Of a stretch of DNA of 64,000 bases, positions 24,643-33,881 are shown in pieces. A model generated the notes under the pieces. That model saw nothing but the letters and a program-made list of their open reading frames with translations, did not search any database and was not told the origin of the DNA. Made by a program: the position numbers and the translations under genes. The DNA comes from Sphingomonas sp. HMP9. GTDB taxonomy: Bacteria; Pseudomonadota; Alphaproteobacteria; Sphingomonadales; Sphingomonadaceae. Location of the stretch: NCBI RefSeq assembly GCF_013374115.1, contig NZ_AP022673.1, positions 648,501 to 712,500 on the forward strand, written 5' to 3'. Position 1 is the first letter of the stretch; the number at the start of each line of letters is the position of its first letter.

Positions 24643-25524
24643 TCACTTCGTCGTTCGGGGAGCAAGCCATCCGCCGTCGGCCAGCCAGTCCTGCAAGCGA
24701 TCCGGCCAATGCAGGATCGAAATCCGGTCCGACTCGTCGAGGTTGAACGCGTGGCCGCTGTCCGCATACATATGGAGTTCGGCTGACACGCCGCTCTTGC
24801 GCAGCTGTTCATAAAGCGCGACCGTGGGCGCCGCACAGCAGGGATCGCGGCTGCCGGCCACCAGGAAGGCCGGCGGCGCGTTCTTGACGGCGGTGGCTGG
24901 GATGCCGCGCGGTCCGGGGAAGACGAGGACCTGGAAATCGGGGCGCGCGGATTGCTTGTCGACGGCATCGCCGGCGCCGCTTCGTGCTGGCTCGGGATTG
25001 TCTGCGATCAGCGAAACGAGTTCGCCGCCGGCTGAAAAGCCCATCGCACCGACGCGCGACGAGTCGATACCATAATCGGCGGCATGCGCGCGGACCCAGC
25101 GGAGCGCGCGTCGTGCATCGTCCGCGGCATCGCCCTCGACCGAGTATTTCGAACCAGGCTCGTTCGCGAGCCGGTATTTGAGCACGAAGGCGGTGACGCC
25201 CATGCGGTTGAGCGCCGTCGCGACCTTGGTGCCTTCATTGGTCCACACCAGCAGTTTGTGACCACCGCCGGGCATGATCACCACCGCGGCCCCGTTGCGG
25301 TGCGCAGGCGCGGCGGGGAAGGCGATCAGCGACGGATCGTGGATGTTGCGAACCCAATAGTCGCGCGCAACTTCGGCCTCGCCGCGACGGGCAGCCGATC
25401 CCGGCGCGCCGTTCGGCCACAGCTTGATCATGGTGTAGTGCGGCGGCTGTTCGGGTGCGGGATCCTGCGCGCCGAGCGGAGCGGCCACGAGCAGTGCGAC
25501 GGCCGTGAGCAGGACACGCTTCAT
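24643..25524 (-). CDS. exported alpha/beta hydrolase, xylan esterase-like (second)
   Basis: 293-residue secreted esterase. Signal peptide MKRVLLTAVALLVAAPLGAQ. The fold shows the oxyanion segment VVIMPGGGH, the nucleophile elbow GFSAGG (Ser), an Asp in FLVAGSRDP and the His in YADSGHAFN. This is the group annotated as acetyl-xylan esterase or BD-FAE-like feruloyl/acetyl esterase. GGAGAGG precedes the ATG by 5 nt, and the ATG overlaps the stop of a 63-codon ORF (ATGA). It probably removes acetyl or aryl groups from xylan side chains. Confidence 0.85.
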   Translation of the reverse strand: MKRVLLTAVALLVAAPLGAQDPAPEQPPHYTMIKLWPNGAPGSAARRGEAEVARDYWVRNIHDPSLIAFPAAPAHRNGAAVVIMPGGGHKLLVWTNEGTKVATALNRMGVTAFVLKYRLANEPGSKYSVEGDAADDARRALRWVRAHAADYGIDSSRVGAMGFSAGGELVSLIADNPEPARSGAGDAVDKQSARPDFQVLVFPGPRGIPATAVKNAPPAFLVAGSRDPCCAAPTVALYEQLRKSGVSAELHMYADSGHAFNLDESDRISILHWPDRLQDWLADGGWLAPRTTK

Positions 25525-25712
25525 TTGGCCTCTCCAGCCGCGGCCACTGCCGCACGCGCGGTGAGGATCAAGGTCGACGTCGTGCTGACGGTATAGTCGT
25601 TTTGGAACCACAGGAACGACCATTCGGTCTTGGCGATACCCTTGTGTGACACACATCTCTCCTGTCGAATGGCGGGGCCCATGGCGCGCTTGGTCGCGCG
25701 GCGGATCGTCAC
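25521..25712 (-). CDS. 63-codon ORF overlapping both neighbouring esterase genes
   Basis: GTG at 25712 overlaps the TGA of the upstream esterase (GTGA), and its own TGA overlaps the ATG of the downstream esterase (ATGA). Four-base overlaps on both sides are what an authentic operon member shows. The product has a basic N-terminal half and a C-terminal half TEWSFLWFQNDYTVSTTSTL that ends in an Ala-rich stretch. I do not recognise it. It may be the truncated tail of a lost operon gene kept for translational coupling, or a small uncharacterised protein. No signal peptide. Confidence 0.5.
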   Translation of the reverse strand: MTIRRATKRAMGPAIRQERCVSHKGIAKTEWSFLWFQNDYTVSTTSTLILTARAAVAAAGEAK

Positions 25713-26653
25713 TGCGCCGGTTTCAGCCAGCCATGCATCGCCATCCAGCGGGTGAACTCATCGAACCAGCCCGTGCTCGTCGTCGTCTTGGGGTACATGC
25801 CGAAGCCGTGTCCGCCCTGTTCGAACAGGTGGAATTCGACCGGGCGCTTGGCCGCACGCCAGCTCTCGATCAGTCCGAAGCCGCTATTGCCGAAGAAGGG
25901 ATCGTCCGCCGCGAGCGCAACGAACATCGGCGGTGCGTCGGCGGGAACCGTCATGGCGGCGAGCGGGCCGTAGATGTTGCCGATGAACGCCGGTTTCGCA
26001 TCCTGTCCCGCGACGGTCGTCGCCATCGTCAGCATCGCACCTGCCGAAAACCCGACCATCCCGATGCGGGCGGGATCGACATGCCATTCGCCGGCGCGCG
26101 TGCGGACCAGCGCAAACGCCGCCCGTGCGTCGGCGATCTGCGGCGCAAGGCCCGCCATCATCGCCGCAGCGCTCGGACGTGGCGGCTGCGTGCCTCGTGG
26201 CGCCGGCTGCGCGAACGTAGCGAGATCCTGCGGTGTCGGGTTCAGGCGATATTTCAGGACGAACGCAGCGACGCCCCGGGCGGCAAGCGCACGCGCCACG
26301 TCCCAGCCCTCATTCTGCATCGACAGTGTCTGGAACCCACCGCCTGGCGCGACGATCACTGCGGTACCGGTGGCCTTGCCAGGATCCGGCAGGAAGGGGG
26401 TCAGCGTCGCGACAGTGACGTTGCGTGCGAACACGCTGCCATATTGGCGGTGCCACGCCTCCGGTGCGGTCGCGCCAGCGAGTTTACCGGTACCAAGGAC
26501 AATCGCGCTTGGCTGCGTGGGGATGGCGATCGGGGCCATGACGTCGGTTTGCGCCAGTGCTGGCGTGGTCATGACGATCGTCAGCGCGGACAGATACACA
26601 AAAGGCTGGCCGATCCATCGATGGACGGCACGCACGTGGATCCCGAATCCCAT
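25709..26653 (-). CDS. exported alpha/beta hydrolase, acetyl-xylan esterase-like (first)
   Basis: 314-residue secreted esterase, first gene of the xylan operon. A signal anchor/peptide covers residues 10-35 (ending ALAQ). Blocks: AVIVAPGGGFQTLSMQNEGWDVA, the nucleophile elbow GMVGFSAGAM, VALAADDPFFG with the Asp, and FEQGGHGFGMY with the His. It is homologous to the second esterase but diverged, so the two probably differ in acyl or position preference. ATG at 26653 with GGGAG 7 nt upstream is preferred to the GTG at 26659. A xyl-box-like palindrome lies about 42 bp upstream. Confidence 0.87.
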   Translation of the reverse strand: MGFGIHVRAVHRWIGQPFVYLSALTIVMTTPALAQTDVMAPIAIPTQPSAIVLGTGKLAGATAPEAWHRQYGSVFARNVTVATLTPFLPDPGKATGTAVIVAPGGGFQTLSMQNEGWDVARALAARGVAAFVLKYRLNPTPQDLATFAQPAPRGTQPPRPSAAAMMAGLAPQIADARAAFALVRTRAGEWHVDPARIGMVGFSAGAMLTMATTVAGQDAKPAFIGNIYGPLAAMTVPADAPPMFVALAADDPFFGNSGFGLIESWRAAKRPVEFHLFEQGGHGFGMYPKTTTSTGWFDEFTRWMAMHGWLKPAQ

Positions 26654-26694
26654 AGTCACTCTCCCGATTTTATCGTTCTTTTCCCGACGATATC

Positions 26695-26708
26695 GATAGC
26701 GCTACCAC
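26695..26708 (-). promoter_or_regulatory. xyl-box-like LacI-family operator
   Basis: On the minus strand the site reads GTGGTAGCGCTATC, with the palindromic core TAGCGCTA. From memory, the Xanthomonas XylR box is TGGTAGCGCTAACA; the match is 12 of 14 when aligned on TGG. Position upstream of the first esterase fits control of the whole xylan operon. No XylR-like gene is in the window, and the local LacI protein is associated with a different palindrome. Confidence 0.6.
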
Positions 26709-26949
26709 AGTACAATGATTCGAGTTCGTTCTCAGCGGCTAGGTTGGCCCTGATCCTGACAACAACCAACGCCGTTTTTTAGAAGGCATGGGGCCCGTGC
26801 AGCGCGATGACGAGGAGAAGCAATGGGCGAGCCTGGTCGCTGCCTTCTCGGAGGAGGCCTACTGATAGTACCCCCTGATAGAAGGACCGTAAGTACAGTT
26901 GAACCGGTCCGCCGTCTGTGGTTTCATGACGGTTTAGGGGGCTAGCCGC

Positions 26950-28521
26950 ATGAAAATTAGACAGGCCCTATGCGGCGTTGTTTTTGCCGCGACTGCGGCA
27001 GCGGCCGTTGCGCAGCATTCCGAACCCATGCCGCTGCCGTCGGAGGAGCCGGCGCTTGCTGTCCTGACTCGGTCGTCGACGGCTGCTTCTGATACCGAGC
27101 GTCTCGAGCTGATCGATCGGGCGCTGGCGCTGCTGCTTCAGCCCACCGCCTTTCGCGGTTCGATCCTGTGCTACAAAGGCGCGGTTCTCGACCATATGGG
27201 GCGCCGCCAGGAGGCCCGGGCTGCGTTCGACCAATGCCGCCAGCTTCGACCCGACGATCCCCGTGTGTTGATAACCATCGCGTTCGATAATGCTCAGGAC
27301 CAGAAGCCAGTAGAGGCCGCCGAGCTCATCATGCGCGCGGTGGCGGTCGATCCGCATGCCGCGGATTATGTCGACCCGTCTTCGATGGACACCGTCCTGC
27401 GTCAGCTGCGTTATGCGCGGCAAGACAGGCTGGCGAACGACCTGCTCGCCGGGTTGGCGACGACCGGCTATGCCCGCCTCAATCCCAGCGCGTTTTCGGA
27501 CGCGGCCTTCGCGGCAGTGCTGAGCCGTGTGCAGGACAGAAACGTGAGAGGCGCGGTGCAGATGCTGCCGTCGGTCATCGCGCCCGAGCCTGGCGTGAAG
27601 ATGCTGATCGATCGGCAATTCGAGGCGATCTGGCCCAGCGTCGAGCAATGGGCGGGCGGCGATCTCTCGGTTCAGCGCAAGGTGCTGCTCGATGGCGCGC
27701 GATCCGCCTACGAGGCGGCGGCAACGCCGGCGAACAGAGTCGCCTATGCCGTCGCGCTGGTCCAGACCGGACACCGACAAGATGGCATCGCCCTCCTCGA
27801 TACATGGGTCTCCGATCCGACCTCTTCGAACGTCGACGCCTGGTATCAGAACATCGCGGCTGTGAAGCTCGGTCGGTGGCTGAGTAGGGAGGGCAAGCGC
27901 GCCGAAGGCATTCGACGGATGCAACAGGCGATGTCCGCACCGGCAGCGCGCGACCCGAGCGTCGGCAATATTGCACCCAATCTCGTCGTCGAACAGCTGA
28001 TCGCGCAGGATTATCAGGGGGCAGTCAAGACGCTGGATCAATATACACCGTCGCCCGAGAAGCTCGAGACACCGGCCGCTGCCGGGTTCTTCATCGCCCT
28101 CCATGCCTGTGCCGATGAGGGTATCGGGAAACATAGCGTGGCCTTGGCGGAAGCCCAGCGCGTTCGAGCCGTCTATGCCAGCGTCGATGGCGCGGTCACG
28201 CTTGCCGTGGCGTGTCTCGCGACGCCAGACGACCAAGCGCGCCTGTGGCACGACCGCGTCAAGGATCCGATGAAGCGTAGTATCGCGCTGCTCGACATCG
28301 CTCAGGCCCGTTACAGGACGCAGCATGGTTTGCCCCTGCAAGCCCTGGATGACGCGATGATGCGCCGACTTGCCGTCCGTCCCGACGTGAAGGAGGCGTA
28401 TGCCCGGTTCGGCCGCGACCTGCCGATCACGTACCTGCCGGCGCTCGACGACTTCAGCGAGATCGAAGCCAAGGCTGCCTCGGCGACGAAAGGCCCCCGC
28501 AGAACGAGTAGCCTCCAGTAA
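26950..28521 (+). CDS. exported TPR-like repeat protein, unknown function
   Basis: 523-residue protein with a signal peptide to about residue 21 (AAAAVAQ). It is largely alpha-helical; the segment about 70-110 (YKGAVLDHMGRRQEARAAFDQCRQLRPDDPR) is a clear tetratricopeptide-like pair, and further degenerate repeats run through 250-460. No catalytic motif seen. It is probably a periplasmic protein-interaction scaffold. It lies 220 bp upstream of the Oar-like TonB receptor on the same strand, so it may be functionally linked, but the gap is large enough for an independent promoter. The ATG follows a weak purine run. Confidence 0.75.
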   Translation: MKIRQALCGVVFAATAAAAVAQHSEPMPLPSEEPALAVLTRSSTAASDTERLELIDRALALLLQPTAFRGSILCYKGAVLDHMGRRQEARAAFDQCRQLRPDDPRVLITIAFDNAQDQKPVEAAELIMRAVAVDPHAADYVDPSSMDTVLRQLRYARQDRLANDLLAGLATTGYARLNPSAFSDAAFAAVLSRVQDRNVRGAVQMLPSVIAPEPGVKMLIDRQFEAIWPSVEQWAGGDLSVQRKVLLDGARSAYEAAATPANRVAYAVALVQTGHRQDGIALLDTWVSDPTSSNVDAWYQNIAAVKLGRWLSREGKRAEGIRRMQQAMSAPAARDPSVGNIAPNLVVEQLIAQDYQGAVKTLDQYTPSPEKLETPAAAGFFIALHACADEGIGKHSVALAEAQRVRAVYASVDGAVTLAVACLATPDDQARLWHDRVKDPMKRSIALLDIAQARYRTQHGLPLQALDDAMMRRLAVRPDVKEAYARFGRDLPITYLPALDDFSEIEAKAASATKGPRRTSSLQ

Positions 28522-28741
28522 GGCGTTCAATACGGCTGCCGAACCGGATCGCCGTGCGTTCGCAAGGGCTGCAAACCCGAACGGAGGGATGAAATCAATC
28601 ACGCCACCTTCATTTGGGCATCTCGCGCAGTCCCAAATTCTTGATACGCGGCGAACGGCAGGATTCGTAACAGCACTGACATGAACACTGCCCATAGGGG
28701 CCTTCGCTAGGCCGAAACGGCAAGCACCCCAGGGAGATTTC

Positions 28742-31700
28742 ATGAGACTAACCGCCATAGGCGCCAGTGTTCTGGCGCTTACCGTCGCTTGCGTGCAGCC
28801 CGCGTTCGCGCAGGAAACCACCTCCGCCGTCCGCGGTCGCGTCACCGATGCGGGCGGACAGCCCGTTGCGAACGCGTCGGTCACGATCGTTCACATGCCG
28901 TCGGGCACGCAGATCAGCCAATCGACCGACACGACGGGCAATTTCAACGCGTCCGGTCTGCGCGCAGGTGGTCCGTTCCGCGTGACCGTCGATGCACCGT
29001 CGTACGACAGCAAGGCCATCGAAGGCGTGCAGACCGCCGCTGGCAGCACCGTCACGCTGAACGTCGTGCTCGATCCGCAAACCGGCAACGATATCGTCGT
29101 TACCGCCAAGGCCAAGCGCAACGGTCTCGCCATCGCCGGGCAGACGAGCCTGAACGCCGATGCGATTCAGGGCATCGCGTCGGTCAATCGCGACCTGCGC
29201 GATCTGCTGCGCCGCGATCCGCTCACCAGCCTCGATCCGAACCCGCGAGGTCGGGCGATCTCGATCGGCGGCGCCAGCCCGCGCGGCAATCGCTTCACGA
29301 TCGACGGCGTCGCGATCGGCGACGATTTCGGCCTCAACGCAGGCGGCCTGCCGTCGGCGCGCGGCATCGTCTCGCTCGACGCGATCGACCAGCTCAACGT
29401 GAAGGCGGTCCCGATCGACATTGCCGAGGGCGATCTCCAGGGCGGATCGGTCAACATCATCCTGAAATCGGGCAGCAACCGGTTCCATGGCAGCACCTTC
29501 GGAATCTTCGGCGACGATTCGCTTCAGGGCACGAAGACCTACGACAATGTCCGCTCGGACGGGACGGTCGTCCCGGCGGCGGCGGGACGGCTGACCCCGG
29601 TGCCGAGCTTCCGCGATTACGGCGGCAACCTGTCTGGCCCGATCATCAAGGATAAACTGTTCTTCGCCATATCCTATGAGCAACTCAAGGAAAGCCAGGT
29701 CAGCGCGCGCGGCTTGACGGGCGAGGGCGCGAGCACCGAGATCCCGTTCGTCACCCGCGCCACCGTCGACCGCGTCCGCAGCATCCTGAACAGCCGCTAC
29801 GGCTTCGACCCACTCGACATCGCCAAGACGCTGCCGGAAAAGGACAGGAAGGCGTCGGCAAAGCTCGACTGGAACATCAGCGACCGGCACCGGCTCGCGC
29901 TGACGTACATCTATCACAAGAACGAGGTGCCGCGCGATGTCGGCTTCAGCGAGACCGGGTCGAACCCGTCGGTTGGGCTGCAATCCAACTTCTATCTGCT
30001 CGGCGAGACGACCAATGCCTATGCCGCCCAGCTGAATTCCAACTGGAGCGACAATTTCTCGACCGAGCTGCGCGTCACGCGCCGCGACTATGAGCGGACG
30101 CAGAACCCCTATGGCGGCAGCGATTTCCCCGAGTTCGAGGTCTGCCTCGACACCGTGTCGCGCGGCAGCGGGCTGAACTGCCTTGCCCCGACCGGCGCCA
30201 ACCCCAATGGCCGCGTCCTGCTCGGCCCCGATCAGTTCCGCCAATCCAACTATCTCAGCATCCGGAACAGCGGCGTGTCGTGGTCGGGCCAATATTCGGG
30301 CGGCGGCCACGTCATCAAGCTTCTCGCCGAGGGGCAGCAGGTCAAGATCAACAACCTGTTCGTCGCCGCGACCAAGGGCAAATATTACTTCGATTCGATC
30401 GCCGATCTGGAGGCGGGGCGCGCGAACCAGCTGACCTATGCCAATGCATTGTCGGGCGATCCCGCGGACGCGGCCGCACGCTTCAACTACATGTCCTATA
30501 CGTTCGGTGTGCAGGACAGCTGGTCGGTATCGCCCGATATCACGGTGACCGGCGGCCTGCGCTACGACTGGGTCGATGCCGACCGACCGCAGCTCAACGC
30601 CCGCTTCCTCGCGGCGTACGGCTTCACCAATGCCGCGATGCCGACCGGCGGCGTGCTGCAGCCGCGGTTGGGCGTGACCTGGGATGCGAAGCCTAATCTG
30701 CGGCTGTCTGCCGGCGGCGGTCTGTTCGGTGGCGGTACGCCGGACGTCTGGTTCTCGAACTCCTTCTCGAACGACGGCGTGCGCCAGAACAGCCTGTTGT
30801 TCCAGCGCAACGGCGCCAGCTTCGTCGATGCCACGCAGACCGGGGCCGCGGCGAACATCGCCCCGTCGCTGGGATCGGCGGCGCTCGACAATGTCACCGG
30901 CCAGAGCATTCCAAGCGTCGTGGACCAGTATCTGGCAGGGGCCGGCGCCCCCGCGGCGGCGTCGGTCGGGGCGCTCGACCCCGATCTGAAGCTGGCGTCC
31001 ACCTGGAAGGCCAATGTCGCGCTCAACTGGTCGGGCAGCCTGCCGTTCGGCCCCGGCTGGATCGCGGACAATTGGGAATTCAACCTCAGCGCGCTCGCCA
31101 GTGAAGTGAATAACGGCTTCGTCGCGAGCGACGTCCGGACCACCCAGATCGGCGTGCTTCCCGATGGCCGCCCGCGCTACAATCCCGCGGTCGGCGCCAA
31201 TTGGGACATCGTGCTGCGCAACACCGGCCAGGGCAGTTCGCGCGTCCTCGGCGTCGGGCTGGGCAAGCGGATCGGCGGGCTGTCGCTGGGGGCGAACTAC
31301 ATCTATTCGGACGTGAAGGATGTCGGCTCGTTCACCGGCTATACGCCGACCGAGTTGCTGAGCGTCACCACCGCCGATCCGAACCGCGGCACGCTGGGCC
31401 GGTCGAGCTTCGAGACCCGGCACAACGGCAAGGTGCAGATCGGCTATCGCGCGGACCTGTTCGGCGACAACGAGTTCCGGATCGACCTGTTCGGCGAATT
31501 CCGCAGCGGCCGCCCGTACAGCTACACCTTCACCGATGCCAGCAACGGCCGGTCGCAGGTGTTCGGCACGGTCGGCGGTAACGGGCGGCATCTGTTCTAC
31601 GTCCCCGATTTCGACCAGGCGGCGATCATCAACGCGGCGGGCCGTCCGCAGGTCGGTATGGTGGAGTTCGCCGACCAGGCGACGCTCAACGCGCTGCGTG

Positions 31701-32056
31701 CCAGCGTCGACGGCAGCAAGTTGCGCAAATATTACGGTGCGATCGCGCCGCGCAATCTGGGCACGTCTCCGGGGTTCTCGAAACTGGATCTTCACGTGTC
31801 GCAGGAGATCCCGTTCTTCTTCGGCAAGGCGAAGGTCTTCACCGATGTCGAAAACGTGCTGAACCTGCTCAACCGCAACTGGAACACCTACAAGGTCTTC
31901 TCGGACTCGGTCAGCATCGCCAACGTGTCGTGCGTCGCGGCGGCGGGCAATCCGTGCGCCCGCTACCTCTACTCCAATGCGAGCAGACAGACCGCCACGA
32001 CCTATCAGAGCGCCTCGCTCTGGCAGATGCGGGTCGGCCTGCGCTTCGACTTCTGA
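28742..32056 (+). CDS. Oar-like TonB-dependent receptor with carboxypeptidase-regulatory domain
   Basis: 1104-residue outer-membrane protein. Signal peptide to about 23. Residues about 28-110 form a CarboxypepD_reg beta-sandwich (VRGRVTDAGGQPVANASVTI). The TonB-box-like GNDIVVTAK comes next, then a plug (DLRDLLRRDPLTSLDP, GNRFTIDGVAIGDDFGLN, GGSVNIILKSGSNRFHG) and a barrel ending LRFDF. This layout is that of Oar/SusC-like receptors. GGGAG is 6 nt before the ATG. A secreted S1/P1 nuclease gene follows 52 bp downstream, hinting that the cargo is nucleotides, nucleosides or oligonucleotides (inference). Confidence 0.92.
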   Translation: MRLTAIGASVLALTVACVQPAFAQETTSAVRGRVTDAGGQPVANASVTIVHMPSGTQISQSTDTTGNFNASGLRAGGPFRVTVDAPSYDSKAIEGVQTAAGSTVTLNVVLDPQTGNDIVVTAKAKRNGLAIAGQTSLNADAIQGIASVNRDLRDLLRRDPLTSLDPNPRGRAISIGGASPRGNRFTIDGVAIGDDFGLNAGGLPSARGIVSLDAIDQLNVKAVPIDIAEGDLQGGSVNIILKSGSNRFHGSTFGIFGDDSLQGTKTYDNVRSDGTVVPAAAGRLTPVPSFRDYGGNLSGPIIKDKLFFAISYEQLKESQVSARGLTGEGASTEIPFVTRATVDRVRSILNSRYGFDPLDIAKTLPEKDRKASAKLDWNISDRHRLALTYIYHKNEVPRDVGFSETGSNPSVGLQSNFYLLGETTNAYAAQLNSNWSDNFSTELRVTRRDYERTQNPYGGSDFPEFEVCLDTVSRGSGLNCLAPTGANPNGRVLLGPDQFRQSNYLSIRNSGVSWSGQYSGGGHVIKLLAEGQQVKINNLFVAATKGKYYFDSIADLEAGRANQLTYANALSGDPADAAARFNYMSYTFGVQDSWSVSPDITVTGGLRYDWVDADRPQLNARFLAAYGFTNAAMPTGGVLQPRLGVTWDAKPNLRLSAGGGLFGGGTPDVWFSNSFSNDGVRQNSLLFQRNGASFVDATQTGAAANIAPSLGSAALDNVTGQSIPSVVDQYLAGAGAPAAASVGALDPDLKLASTWKANVALNWSGSLPFGPGWIADNWEFNLSALASEVNNGFVASDVRTTQIGVLPDGRPRYNPAVGANWDIVLRNTGQGSSRVLGVGLGKRIGGLSLGANYIYSDVKDVGSFTGYTPTELLSVTTADPNRGTLGRSSFETRHNGKVQIGYRADLFGDNEFRIDLFGEFRSGRPYSYTFTDASNGRSQVFGTVGGNGRHLFYVPDFDQAAIINAAGRPQVGMVEFADQATLNALRASVDGSKLRKYYGAIAPRNLGTSPGFSKLDLHVSQEIPFFFGKAKVFTDVENVLNLLNRNWNTYKVFSDSVSIANVSCVAAAGNPCARYLYSNASRQTATTYQSASLWQMRVGLRFDF

Positions 32057-32108
32057 TCGACGGACGGGGAGGCCAGGACGCCTCCTCGTCGCGCACAAGG
32101 ATTACAGC

Positions 32109-32897
32109 ATGCGATTCATCAGGGCCTTTCTCGCCGGTGCGCTGGCGCTGGCATCGACACCGGCGATGGCGTGGGGACCGACCGGGCACCGCGTCAGTGG
32201 CGCGATCGCGGACCGCTTCATCTGCGGCACGACCCGGCTGGAGATCCGCGATCTCCTCGGCGTCGAAACGCTCGCCGATGCCGCCAACTGGGCGGACTAT
32301 ATGCGGATGCAGTCCGATCCCTATTGGAGCAAGACGACCTTCAACTGGCATTTCGTCACGATACCCGACGGCAAGACCTATACGCAGGCCGGCGTCCCCC
32401 CGCAGGGCGATGCGGTGTCGGCGCTGGCCAAGTTCCGCGCGGTCGTGCGCGACCGTACGGCACCGCTCACCGCGCGGCGCGACGCACTGCGGATGATAAT
32501 CCATATCGCCGGCGATCTCGGTCAGCCGCTGCATTCGGGCAATGCCCGCGACCGCGGCGGCAATGACGAGATCGTGACGCTGCGCGGCGAACAGACCAAC
32601 CTGCATACGATCTGGGATTCGACGCTGATCGACAGCGAGCAGATGTCGTACACCGAATGGACCGACTATCTGCTCGCCCGGATCACCAGCAAGCAGGCCA
32701 TCGCCTGGTCGACCCCCGATCCCGTGGCATGGGTCGACGAGGCGCGGGCGCTTCATCCGCGGGTCTATCCCAAATCGAAAACGATCGACGGCGACTATCT
32801 CTACAATGCCCGGCCGCTGTTGCATCAGCAGATGACGAAATCGGGACTGCATCTGGCGGCGTATCTGAACGATCTTTTCGGGCATTGCAGCGGGTAA
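32109..32897 (+). CDS. secreted S1/P1 nuclease
   Basis: 262-residue zinc-dependent single-strand nuclease. The signal peptide ends at AMA, so the mature protein begins WGPTGHRV; in this family the N-terminal Trp itself ligates zinc. Further metal ligands appear in DAANWADYM, the IHIAGDLGQPLHSGN block and the NLHTIWDSTLID block. It cleaves single-stranded DNA and RNA to 5'-mononucleotides outside the cytoplasm. AAGGA lies 7 nt before the ATG. Close spacing to the Oar-like receptor suggests a scavenging operon. Confidence 0.93.
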   Translation: MRFIRAFLAGALALASTPAMAWGPTGHRVSGAIADRFICGTTRLEIRDLLGVETLADAANWADYMRMQSDPYWSKTTFNWHFVTIPDGKTYTQAGVPPQGDAVSALAKFRAVVRDRTAPLTARRDALRMIIHIAGDLGQPLHSGNARDRGGNDEIVTLRGEQTNLHTIWDSTLIDSEQMSYTEWTDYLLARITSKQAIAWSTPDPVAWVDEARALHPRVYPKSKTIDGDYLYNARPLLHQQMTKSGLHLAAYLNDLFGHCSG

Positions 32898-32902
32898 GGA
32901 GA

Positions 32903-32934
32903 CGGGGCCTGGCATAAGAGGTCGACCGGCCCCG
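32903..32934 (+). terminator. possible terminator hairpin after the nuclease gene
   Basis: CGGGGCC and GGCCCCG form a 7-bp GC stem with an 18-nt loop just after the nuclease stop. No T-run follows, so this is tentative. Confidence 0.3.
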
Positions 32935-33005
32935 CCACCCGATCCGGATCATGCACCGCCATGAGCCGGAATGATGGCAGTTACAGCCGCGTCGGGTTCT
33001 TGGGC

Positions 33006-33881
33006 TCAGGAAATCGGGACGCCGCCGGTCACGGCTACGACGTTGCCCGACATATAGCTGCCTTCCGCCGAGGCGAGCAGTACATAGGCGGGGGCGAGTT
33101 CACCCGGCTGTCCGGCGCGGCCGATCGGCGTGTCCTGACCCAGTGTCTCGAGTTCCTCCGGCGACTTGGCGATCGGCTGGATCGGCGTCCAGATTGGGCC
33201 GGGCGCCACCGCGTTCACGCGAATGCCGTCGCTGGATAGGAGGTTCGACAGGCCCACAGTCAGGCTCGAGATAGCGCCCTTGGTCGCCGCATAGACGATC
33301 ATGGACTTACCGGCGACCTTGGCCTGTTCGCTGGTCGTGTTGATGATCGCCGAGCCCGGCTTCATGTGCGGTACCGCTGCCTTGGCCAAACGGATCATGG
33401 CAAAGACGTTGGCAGAGAAAGCGGCCTGCATCTCGTCGTCGTCGATGCTGTCCAGCCCCTCGTTCATGGTCTGCGCGGCGGCATTGTTGACAAGGACGTC
33501 GATGCCGCCGAGGTCCGCGACGGTACGCTCGACAAGGGCTGCGCAGTGATCCCGGTCGCGCAGATCGCCCGGCAGCAAGATGCATCGCTGTCCTGCCTTC
33601 TCGACCCAGGTCCGCGTCTCCTCGGCGTCGGCCTGCTCGTCCGCGAGGTAGGAGATAGCAACGTCTGCCCCCTCACGGGCATAGGCGATCGCCACTGCCC
33701 GACCGATACCGGAATCTCCGCCGGTTATGAGCGCGACCTTGCCCTTGAGCAGGCCCTTGCCGACATAGCTCTCCTCGCCATGATCGGGCTTGGTTCGCAT
33801 CTTGGTCGTTAAGCCGGGGCTTGGCTGCTGCGGCTCGTCAGGGAAACGGGTCGGCTGGCTGGTGCGCGGATCGTCCGTCAT
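33006..33881 (-). CDS. SDR family oxidoreductase, general-stress-protein-39 type
   Basis: 291-residue NAD(P)-dependent short-chain dehydrogenase. The N-terminal extension with MRTKPDHGEESYVGKGLLKGK is typical of the YdaD/GSP39 group. The Rossmann motif is TGGDSGIGRA, and NNAA is followed by NTTSEQ and the catalytic YAATK. The C-terminus AYVLLASAEGSYMSGNVV is standard. AGGAA sits 6 nt before ATG 33881; an upstream in-frame extension is not supported. The physiological substrate is unknown. A paralogue with an export signal lies at 54.3-55.3 kb. Confidence 0.9.
   Translation of the reverse strand: MTDDPRTSQPTRFPDEPQQPSPGLTTKMRTKPDHGEESYVGKGLLKGKVALITGGDSGIGRAVAIAYAREGADVAISYLADEQADAEETRTWVEKAGQRCILLPGDLRDRDHCAALVERTVADLGGIDVLVNNAAAQTMNEGLDSIDDDEMQAAFSANVFAMIRLAKAAVPHMKPGSAIINTTSEQAKVAGKSMIVYAATKGAISSLTVGLSNLLSSDGIRVNAVAPGPIWTPIQPIAKSPEELETLGQDTPIGRAGQPGELAPAYVLLASAEGSYMSGNVVAVTGGVPIS

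Noticed and set aside
17338-26708. Idea that the local LacI protein also controls the xylan operon
   Set aside because: The xylan promoter carries a TAGCGCTA palindrome, unlike the GAACGTTC sites of the glucan locus, so a single regulator for both is unlikely.
26788-26865. 25-codon ORF (MGPVQRDDEEKQW...) upstream of the repeat protein
   Set aside because: Composition is plausible but the ATG has no properly spaced ribosome-binding site and the ORF is too short to separate from chance.
26968-28884. 638-codon minus-strand frame opposite the repeat protein
   Set aside because: No start signal and no domain; it extends across a promoter region into the next gene's antisense.
28748-32098. 1116-codon minus-strand frame opposite the Oar-like receptor
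   Set aside because: Composition is Arg/Ala/Val/Asp-rich shadow sequence; the plus strand has signal peptide, plug, barrel and ribosome-binding site.
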